In this document: piece by piece, positions 56,425 through 64,000 of the stretch
Numbering within the stretch: position 1 is the stretch's first letter
Layout of the letters: every line of letters begins with the position of its first letter
Origin: Beverwykella pulmonaria
Lineage: Eukaryota; Ascomycota; Dothideomycetes; Pleosporales; Melanommataceae
Direction of reading: 5' to 3'
Assembly: GCA_001599595.1 (NCBI GenBank)
Contig: BCHH01000023.1
Coordinates: forward strand, 84,439 to 148,438
DNA: 64,000 nt
Position numbers and translations under genes: made by a program
Notes under the pieces: model-generated
What the model was told of the DNA's origin: nothing
Seen by the model: the letters and a program-made list of their open reading frames with translations, nothing else
Database searches by the model: none

Positions 56425-58205
56425 GTTTACAGAACCCCCAACGGCATCCTCGCAACTGATATTGTTGAAATTATTAAGATTATTGTGATCATTCTCTATC
56501 CAAATTAAAGATTGGATTATCACAACTTGCTTCTCATCGGTAGCGTTGGGGCCAGATTTGCCTCGTTATTTCGCGACACACTCTCGGGGCTGAAGTTCCT
56601 TCGAACGTGCACAATCTTTAGACCCTAGTGTACGAGCTGCTGTCGCAATAGTGTACCTCAATACGCTCCTCTGTAGGCTGAGCTAGCATAGCGTTCTGTG
56701 GCTCTTCTGCTCTGCGGTACTGTCAGAGTTACCACCAAAGTAATCGTCTCAGCAATTTCGACGTGGACATATGGAGGTGTTAAGCGTGGCTCTCATAACC
56801 CTTTCCACGTTTCGATTTTATTGTTCAAATACATTCCTTGTGTTGGTGTTCGGACATTTGATATCGCGGCTAGGGGGGCCAGATCCGCGGGGTCCTACAC
56901 CGCACACCGCCACACCGCGGACTTTAACGAGCGACACTGTGCGCCATGCTGGCACGAGGCTGGGAGGTGCAAAAGCATTCCACTTTCGTGCCCATTCAAT
57001 ATTTCATGTCATTTGGTGTCTCGTTCCTGACGCGAAGTGCGCCTTGAATTCTTCACACGTGCTTAAGCAGTGGCCAGCCTTGCTACTCACGACAACCGAT
57101 CACTGCCCACCCGCCTAGTCGGATACGGAAGAAGCTTTGGCACGGATCCGGTTGCTGATCGGACAAACCGAAACGTTTCACAAATATTCACAGCTACAGT
57201 CCGCTCGCTAGCTCGTGCAAGTCCGTGTTCCTTGTGAGCCTAACTTCATGTTTTTCAACTTACTTTTCTATTGCCACCTCTTCCCGAAATAGTAATCAAG
57301 CTTTACTTTCGATGTCGTCTATTGGTTACGCTGCTGTCGAGGCGGCTCGGAACGTAAGTTGTCCGTGCGCAATAATTAGCCTCATCACCCAGCCTTCTCC
57401 GTGCGTGCTATGCAGGTCCTGGCCTTGCGGTTACGAATGGTGCAATTCCACCATTTCATCACGATGGTTCGATCAACTCGCTACTGGTCTTGGCTGCGAG
57501 ATGGGAGTTGGCTTGCGGCGTCACGTTTCTTCTCTCGTTCTCAGCAGTCCGCCAGCCTTGACTTCGATAAACGGCATGGCGGCACAAATGTCTACACAAT
57601 ATCCCACCACGACGCATGAATCATGGCTAAACACCGAGTCTAGAGTGTTGTGGGAGAAGGGGTTTTTCTCGCCCTGCGGACTCGCATCTCGGCTGTGGTG
57701 AGCCATCTACTGTACTGTGGCTGCGAATATCCGTTACTCATCTCCGCTGGTCAATTGGACGTCTATAGTAAGCGAAGCGCAGAAGTTGGCCAATCAAAGT
57801 CCGAGGAACGCATGGGTTCCTGGCAATCACAGCAACCATTTGCGCTATGGAAACCTCCTTGACATTAAACAACTGCTGGAAGGATTCATTGTAGCCTGGA
57901 AATCAGGCGTGCCGTTTGTTTCTCTAGGATCTAATTCTAGTGGAGCGAGGTCCGCTATGAAGAGCTATAAGTATGTCACAACTTCTATCTGGTTTGTCAA
58001 TCCATCACACTATCTGAGATCGTCTTCTCTACACATTCATTTTTCCTTCCCGAACCAGCGGTTCGTTACACTCTTTTCGAAGTTGATCTTCATCCCCATT
58101 CATTTATTTGCTTCTTTCTTCATACTCTCGTTTATTCTTTTCTACCTAGGTAGCCCCAGTCCCTTAAGCCCACCTTAGCCACTGACATTCCCAAACATTT
58201 TGAAA
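56425..58205. other. Spacer with possible decayed coding sequence
   Basis: Frames at 57225-58178 are open over several hundred bases but show no recognisable family, and the splice model is uncertain. The last part is pyrimidine-rich and includes the promoter and leader of the thaumatin-like gene. Confidence 0.35.
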
Positions 58206-59162
58206 ATGTTGTTCAAATCCGTTCTTCTTGCCGGCGCTTTGACAGCTGCATTGACCTCAGCCCATATTGAGAAAGCTGATCCATCAAAGGGCCGCCTGAT
58301 CGAGATCAACACCCCCGGTTATACCCACAAGCACCTTATTCCCATCAAGCCTGATGAAAAAATGAACATGACCGGCCAAGGCCATCACGGCCACAGCAAT
58401 GACGAGAAGATGCACGACCACAAGAGCCACGACCACAAGTCCAAGCATGGAAAAGGCAAGGGCATGAAGGGCAAGCTCCATGGCGGACCAGCCAAGTTCA
58501 ACGGCACTCATGCGGGCGCCCCAAATGGTCAATACCACCCTGTTGAGAAGCGCCAGGGTCCACCAGTAGGCGGAAACGCAATCCTCGCTAACCGCTGCTA
58601 CTACGACGTGTGGATGTGGAGTGTTGAAGAAGGTGTATGTATATCCTCCGCTCATTCCCCTAACATCTCGCTTACACCCCCGCAGTACAGCAGCCCGCCC
58701 ATCTACGTCCCTGCACGCACCATCTACTCGGAGCCCAAGCGCGCGCCAGCGGCTGGCGGCGTAGTCTTCAAAGTGTCGCGCACCAACCAGCTCCTTGGAG
58801 GCCAGCAAACGCAATTCGAGTACGCGACGTCTAACAACGTCATCTACTACGACATTTCCTTCGTTGACTGCGCTACGGGCACCACAGCGCAGAACTGCCC
58901 CGGCTGGGACATGGGTCTCAACATTGGATCGCCCGAGCCACGGTGCCAGGTCGTCAACTGCCCTTCAAACAGCTACTGCACTGATGCGGCGTACTTTGTC
59001 GATACTCCTGTGCAGAAATTGGGAACTGCGGAGCCTGTATTTGGATGTGGTGATGCGGGTATTGGTATGGATATCTACTTCCACACTTGCAGTGATACGC
59101 CGCAGTTGACGAGGCGCGAGTTGACGAAGAAGAGTGTTGCGGGGAGGATCACGGTCGAGTAG
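58206..59162 (+). CDS. Secreted thaumatin-like (CetA/BYS1-type) protein
   Basis: Two exons, 58206-58634 and 58686-59162, with a 51-bp intron, spliced length 301 aa. The signal peptide MLFKSVLLAGALTAALTSA precedes a His/Lys-rich stretch (GHHGHSNDEKMHDHKSHDHK), then VEKRQ, a possible kexin site. The mature domain has GNAILANRCYYDVWMWSVEE, then NNVIYYDISFVDC, GWDMGLNIGSPEPRC and CGDAGIGMDIYFHTC, matching the antigenic thaumatin-like family with eight or more Cys. Family members such as CetA are secreted during spore germination; the function is poorly defined. The His-rich segment might bind metal. The ATG at 58206 begins the signal peptide. Confidence 0.8.
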   Translation: MLFKSVLLAGALTAALTSAHIEKADPSKGRLIEINTPGYTHKHLIPIKPDEKMNMTGQGHHGHSNDEKMHDHKSHDHKSKHGKGKGMKGKLHGGPAKFNGTHAGAPNGQYHPVEKRQGPPVGGNAILANRCYYDVWMWSVEEGVCISSAHSPNISLTPPQYSSPPIYVPARTIYSEPKRAPAAGGVVFKVSRTNQLLGGQQTQFEYATSNNVIYYDISFVDCATGTTAQNCPGWDMGLNIGSPEPRCQVVNCPSNSYCTDAAYFVDTPVQKLGTAEPVFGCGDAGIGMDIYFHTCSDTPQLTRRELTKKSVAGRITVE

Positions 59163-60889
59163 ATGGCCATTCGATGTGGTCAGCAATGAGAATATTAGAA
59201 TGGGGTGATATGAAGTTATGACCAACTTGGATGGCATCGAGATGGGAGGTTGTTTGAATTCTATATACACGCCTTTTGGGACGGATTGGAGTTTGGGCGA
59301 AAATCGGGCGCTTATTAAACTCAAAACATCTTTGATTTTTGTCTAAGGTGCGACGAGAACTTCTTTATATACTCTGTTTGTCTTCGGAATACTTTTTATG
59401 TGTGATGAACCTGATAATGCGTTATGCTTGACATATATCTTTTCCGTCTTCTTAAGTAATTTCCACGACTGCTGCAACAAGAAGGTTGGCATTGGAATTG
59501 AAGCCAATGGTCTTTGTCTGTTTTGCTGTTTAGGTAACTCAGGACTGCAGGCACTCGGGGTATGCATGATCTACTTGCAGAAGTCGGGGCATGAGGCGAA
59601 GATTGTATTATATGTGAGTTCTACATGTTTAGTGTCATTGTGGAGTTGATTCGCGAGTAACCTCATGCCCCCAAAGTAATCGCAGAAAACTCTACTGATT
59701 TTTACGATTGTGTATGTAGACTTTGCTCCTTGGCGTTGTTAGGGCTAGGTCTGCAAACATGTTGCGCAACTCCGCTAGCAGATCCAAGAAACAGAACAAT
59801 TTCTTGTGACTTTCGGAATATAGAGACAATCGAGTGTATCCTCATCATTTGCATCACTAATGTCGTCGGAAAATGGGCAGATGTCTCGATACTTGGCTTT
59901 GGTGGGCAAGGTGAGTGAGATGGGGGAAAAAAGGTATGCCCATATCCCGGTGTCATGTGGGAAAATTGAGGAGGTAAAGGACGAGCTGCCGCTTCAGGTT
60001 GGCCGGGCTGATCGTCCATTACTTACTGTTTGTTAACAGCGATGGGTTTCCTGACGAGGGGTGCAAGTTGGATTCGGGTATAGAATGGTGGTTTGTGGTA
60101 AAGGCGCGGAGCTGGGGGTTTAAATGCCCTCAGATAGACAGCTACGCCGCCAAGGCTCACGCAGTTGGGTATGTCCTATTGAGCAAAACTGACGCTGGCA
60201 GGTAGAGTGGCACAGCATAGCTGTGCGCCCATCCCTCGGACCAGTTCCTACAATTAGCTATCCATCGAAAATAGCAGGCGAGGTGGTGTTGAGTGAGTAG
60301 AGTAAACCGAAAGTGGTACCTGTTGCAGGAGGGACTTGGTAGTGATAATTGCTCAGATGCGACTTGTTGTATGTAACAAGAAATCGACGCATAATATATC
60401 ACTCCCAATTTCCAGCTCATGAAAGTGAGGTGAATTAACTGAAGCAGGCGCTCACCTGAGTGGGTCAAAAAACGATATGATATATCGTCCTGGCTGGTTT
60501 GCTTTTCGAACCGGGTGTTCTCTGCTAACATACCAAAGAGGCCCGACAGATCGAGAGTGCTCCACAAATACTACTCTATCACTCAGCCCCGGTTCAAAGT
60601 CAAACGCAAAGCTTGCTTCTATATTCCTGTAAAACGCTAGAGTTGGTTAGGTGTTGGAACCACATGTTCTTCATCGAGCGGCTGGTTTCAACAATCAAAG
60701 GGATTGTTAGCCGATTGCCCCTGGAGGTCAAAGAGCAAACGGAGAACAGGGTCGCAGATATAGCATTCGTTAAGAAAGCCCTGTTCTGCGAAACTTCACT
60801 GACGTTGATCAAAGAAACCCTTCTTAACTTCAAGAAGTCCGGAGAGGTCATTCCACTGTCGTAGATGAGGCTGTTTCGAGAATTTGATG
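59163..60889. other. 1.7-kb region without recognised gene
   Basis: Several short frames (59398-60205, 60613-60864) lack family similarity. One family C element follows at 60890. Confidence 0.35.
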
Positions 60890-61005
60890 TGTAAGCCCAG
60901 GACACCATACCGTCACGTGGATATGCCATTGACTAGCCAGTCGGCTGTACATAAATCACATCGAATACACGTCTTGATACTCTTTCTTCCACACTTCTGC
61001 TTACA
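60890..61005 (+). repeat. Family C mini LTR-like element
   Basis: 116-bp copy with ends TGTAAGC and GCTTACA and flanks TGATG (60885-60889) and TGATA (61006-61010), a 5-bp duplication with one mismatch. It shares GTCACGTGGAT and CCACTT-type blocks with the copy at 26456 but has lost the AT-rich central stretch. It lies 177 bp before the Pogo/Fot1-like element. Confidence 0.7.
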
Positions 61006-62075
61006 TGATACAAAGGCGAAGAAAGCAATGTGAGATGATAGAAAAAAAAAGATTTCCCGGACTGGGTCTATAATACAGAAAATATAACAGTGTTGACTGG
61101 CATGGACAGGAAAGAAGAGGATAATGAAGAGGCATGATTTCTTGCCATTTTTTCGAATTGAGCCGTCTGTTTGTTTGACGTAAAGCATCACCGAGACGGC
61201 CACTTTTCCTTGGCACTACCAACATCACAATCAACACAAGATGCCTCAACAAAGTAACGCGATACTTACTCAACAAGAAGGCAGGATTGATCTTGCGCTT
61301 CAGGCCTATATATCCGGCCAATTCTAAAGCCTGCGACGCGCTGCTGCAGCCTTCAATGTAAAACACCAGAGGCTCTCCACTCGGATCAACGGAATCACAT
61401 TTCGACCCGATACACGACCCAATTGCCATAAGCTCACTGCGACTAAAGAGCAGACAATCGTCCAATATATCCTTGACCTCAATTTGCGAGAATTTGCGCT
61501 CCAGCTGTGTGAGGTGGTAGATATGGCTAATAAACTATTAGCTGCGCGCGGTGAAGAGCTAGTAGGCAAGAACTAGGCTAAGAGATTCGTAACGCGTTTG
61601 AATGAACTTAAGAAATAGCTTTTAACTAAGCAAAGGACCGCTAGAGAATACTCTAGGAAGATCTTAAGGTTTTTCGTCGCGTGGTTTAAGCTTTTTAAGG
61701 AGACTAAAGCCAAGTACAGTGTTGATAAAGATAATGTGCACAACTTTGATAAGGCTAGCTTCTAAATAGGTATTATTAGCACTATAAAAGTTTTCACAGG
61801 CTTAGAAACGTCGACGTACTTAACCTAAGCTTGTTTAGCTAGGCAATTAAGAGTAGGTTACTGTTATCTAGTGCATTTGCGCAGCTAGGTACGCAACCCT
61901 ACCTTTTATTATCTACAAAGGGCGCATCTACATCTCTGCGTGATATAAAGAGACAGATATACTGCGTAATTGGAAGCTCTTAGTCTCTAAGAACAGCTAG
62001 ACAAATAACGCGCTTAGTCTTAAGTAGTTGAAGCACTTTAACGCGTATACAAAACCGTGTTTGGTAGGGACGTAT

Positions 62076-62528
62076 TGTGCCGTAGCGAAGTGCTACTTTG
62101 CTGAAATCCACCACTGGCACGGTTTGAAGGCTTGGGTGCATGGTGCAGGGAACGGGTCTTGGTTTCTCTATCAGCTGCTTGCTTCGTCATCAATCAACGC
62201 GACATATATATGGGTATTGGAACACCACGTCCATCAAGCATGCATGGACCACAATTCGACAGAGGATTCACCATCAATCGAACCCCACTGAACACCCGAC
62301 CCTCACCCTAACGAGATCATGAACATTTCCTCTGTCTTTCAAGCACCCATTTTTTATTCATTTTTGGTTTGGTAGCTAGATACAACGAAATTGCAAAGAG
62401 TCTACTGCCAAACCTCTACCTTGATTCTCCGTCCATCAGTGCATCGCTGCTTCGGACATCGCATGGCTGCGAGTCGCCCTCCTACCCCTGTGTGATATAG
62501 AAATATCACACACCTTTCCTCCACCGCA
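62076..62528 (+). repeat. Family A solo LTR nested in transposon
   Basis: 453-bp copy, start TGTGCCGTAGCGAAG, end CTCCACCGCA, flanked by the 4-bp duplication GTAT (62072-62075 and 62529-62532). It has the cleanest 3' hairpin: GTGTGATAT, loop AGAA, ATATCACAC. It splits the Pogo transposase relic between two conserved blocks. Confidence 0.8.
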
Positions 62529-62941
62529 GTATTAGCTACTTATATTAGAGAACTATAAGAGCTATCTCAACTAGGATTTTTAAGGATTATTGCCTTGAAC
62601 ACAAAATCCTTACGCTCTGTATGCCATCTTATTTATTACACATACTCTAGCTACTAGATGCAGTTTGCTTCTTGCTGCTAAAGCAGAGGTACTTTTAACA
62701 CATTTAGGACTTGGCACGCTAGCGCGTCTTCTATATTAATAAGGAATGCTTCCTCCTAGCATTTAAGGACGCGTTTTTAATATGTTTACAGATAAGATCT
62801 GTTAAAAGGCTTTTAAGGCATTAGGACTAGTCCCTCAGGTGCACAACTAGTACTTAATTATCTTAAAGTACATTTGTGTACACTGCTAGCACCTCCTCTA
62901 CTAGAAACGCTGTAGTAGTCAAAGACTCCAAGCAATACACA

Positions 62942-63235
62942 TGTGATGACGAGCACGGTCTTCACCATCGTTGATGCGCAAGGCAATGAAGGGATAGGTC
63001 GGCTCTATTTCAGTACACTAACATAGAGACGGAAGAGGTTCTCAGGGAGAACGATCCCATATACAATGGGGGCATGGTCTAGACGTGAGCTGATAGAGCA
63101 TGTCTGAAGTTCAGGCCATGGTGCGGCTAATACACTTCACGCCAATGTGATAGTGTTTGAGCTGAATGTGCGCCACTCTACCTTTGACTCGTGCTCATGT
63201 GACGTGTGGTCAAGCTGACGAGCAGCACCGTCACA
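62942..63235 (+). repeat. Family D LTR-like element nested in transposon
   Basis: 294-bp insertion with ends TGTGATGACG and CCGTCACA (inverted ends TGTGAYG/CGTCACA), flanked by the exact 5-bp duplication ACACA (62937-62941 and 63236-63240). It lies inside the Pogo-like element and has no similarity to families A, B, C or E. Confidence 0.75.
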
Positions 63236-63750
63236 ACACATGAATTTGCATTTCAATCAAGGCTTATAAGCTAGTTATTTAGTTGGTCACCTGCAACAGC
63301 TAGGATTGGCTTCTTCTAGCTTGTAAAAGGCGCTGAACTAATACTACACTAAAACACGCTTCAAGCTTCTTGTATTGCAGAGCTTAAAGAGCAATTGGCA
63401 GTAATAACCAAGTAAAAAGCGCGTAAAAGGCAGCTTCTCTAACAAGGTGGCACAATGGAGTATGGTACAGCAGCAGCGCTAGCAGCTGCTGAGGCGTCTG
63501 TGGGGCTTCAGCCATCTAAGAAGGCTTGTAGTAGGGATAGTTAAGAAAGAGCTCAACCAGCTCTACGGCGCTGTGGAAACTGTAGAGAGACTAGGCACAA
63601 CGCTCGAACGTGCAAAAATGATACAGAAGAGATTTCTGAATCAATGCAAGCACAATATCCGCAGGTTCTTTGGTTGATAGCGATGAAGTTGATGATTTGT
63701 AACATGAGTTGGTAGTGCCAAGGAAAAGTGGCCGTCTCGGTGATGCTTTA

Positions 63751-63905
63751 AGTTACAGAGGATCCTTTTTAACTCTCGGAGAGGCTCTTGATTTTGCATC
63801 TATACAATCTCATCGGCCCGAGCAAGGTGTGGTGGTTGGTTTTTTTGGGAGGAAAACAAGGCTATATTTGGGGGCGTAGCTCGAAGTGGGTTCACGTGAC
63901 TGCTA
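63751..63905. other. Right flank of the Pogo-like element
   Basis: Unique sequence with a T run near 63838-63846. No gene seen. Confidence 0.3.
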
Positions 63906-64000
63906 TCTTGATGAGGTTCTTAAGCTGCCGTGAGCGTCAAACCTCATCAAGGGAGATTTAGCTGTCTTGATGAGGTTCTTAAGCTGCCGTGAGCGTCAAA
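63906..64000. repeat. 59-bp tandem direct repeat at window edge
   Basis: A unit begins TCTTGATGAGGTTCTTAAGC at 63906 and begins again at 63965, giving a period of 59 bp; the second copy is cut by the window end. Each unit starts with CTTGATGAGGTT, and the first unit has the reverse complement AACCTCATCAAG at 63939-63950, so it can form a 12-bp hairpin. Confidence 0.75.

Larger units (their letters stand above)
61241..63655 (+). pseudogene. Pogo/Fot1-like (DDE_1) transposase relic
   Basis: Reading from the ATG at 61241 gives QEGRIDLALQAYISGQF, a stop, SLRRAAAAFNV, then TRINGITFRPDTRPN, QTIVQYILDLNL and LLAARGEELVGKN, all typical of the HTH/CENP-B-type N-terminus of fungal pogo transposases. 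Further on, NVHNFDKASF holds the first catalytic Asp region. After the first nested LTR, LQLLDAVCFLLLK is the late DDE-domain block, and after the second, CGNCRETRHNARTC is the Cys-rich C-terminus. Many stops come from TGG or CAA codons changed to TAG or TAA, as expected of RIP-like CpA-to-TpA mutation. Coding capacity is lost. Confidence 0.75.
61183..63748 (+). mobile_element. Pogo/Fot1-like DNA transposon with two nested LTRs
   Basis: Terminal inverted repeats of about 41 bp start AAGCATCACCGAGACGGCCA at 61183 and run inward; the reverse complement is at 63708-63748. The element is flanked by TA on both sides (61181-61182 and 63749-63750), the expected target duplication for this superfamily. 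The outer length is 2566 bp. Removing the two nested LTRs with their duplications leaves about 1810 bp, the usual size of Fot1-type elements. The interior is a transposase relic. Both ends and target sites are intact, so the copy's boundaries are secure. Confidence 0.85.

Noticed and set aside
57225..58178. Open frames upstream of the thaumatin-like gene
   Set aside because: A two-exon model is possible (GT at about 57353, AG at about 57415) but the product has no recognisable similarity.
1..64000. CRISPR arrays, bacterial operons or riboswitches
   Set aside because: The sequence is clearly fungal nuclear DNA with spliceosomal introns; no such arrays seen.

Overview
The window is nuclear DNA from a filamentous ascomycete (Pezizomycotina). 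The evidence is short GT-AG introns of about 45-80 bp, a Zn2Cys6 regulator, a CetA/BYS1-type thaumatin-like secreted protein, Pogo/Fot1-like and Tad1-like transposons, and LTR elements with C-to-T type stop codons. A Dothideomycete-like fungus fits, but I cannot fix the species.

Layout. (1) 0.2-11.3 kb is a compact housekeeping block: VPS55, proteasome alpha-6 (PRE5), F1-ATPase epsilon (ATP15), the NatC auxiliary subunit MAK10/NAA35, a CENP-W kinetochore histone-fold protein, complex III core protein 2 (QCR2) and RNA polymerase III subunit RPC82. (2) 11.3-13.7 kb is a gene-free spacer. (3) 13.7-28.6 kb holds accessory genes: a SAM methyltransferase divergent from a Zn2Cys6 regulator, an F-box-like protein, two short-chain dehydrogenases and a second F-box/LRR-like protein. 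They are separated by transposon relics. (4) 28.6-46 kb is repeat-rich. It contains solo LTRs, a frameshifted small secreted protein, a four-repeat protein with a GC-AG intron, a SET-MYND gene carrying two compensating frameshifts, a TPR gene fragment split by an LTR, and a gag-only LTR retrotransposon. (5) 46-59.2 kb is sparse, with three secreted or surface proteins: a beta-helix protein, a GPI-type repeat protein and a thaumatin-like protein. (6) 60.9-64 kb is transposon territory, including a Pogo/Fot1 copy with two LTRs nested inside it.

The clearest non-genic signal is a set of at least five short LTR-like families. I could define them by their terminal inverted bases and target-site duplications (TSDs): family A (about 436 bp, 4-bp TSD), B (about 193 bp, 5-bp TSD), C (116-131 bp, 5-bp TSD), D (294 bp, 5-bp TSD) and E (194 bp, nested in an A copy). 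The housekeeping block is free of them. The accessory part is built around them, and two host genes (SET-MYND, small secreted protein) show frameshift decay in the same zone. I did not find a convincing new defence, biosynthetic or regulatory system. The most unusual items are the nested insertions, the gag-only element, the four-repeat DRYxxHF protein and the compensating frameshifts.
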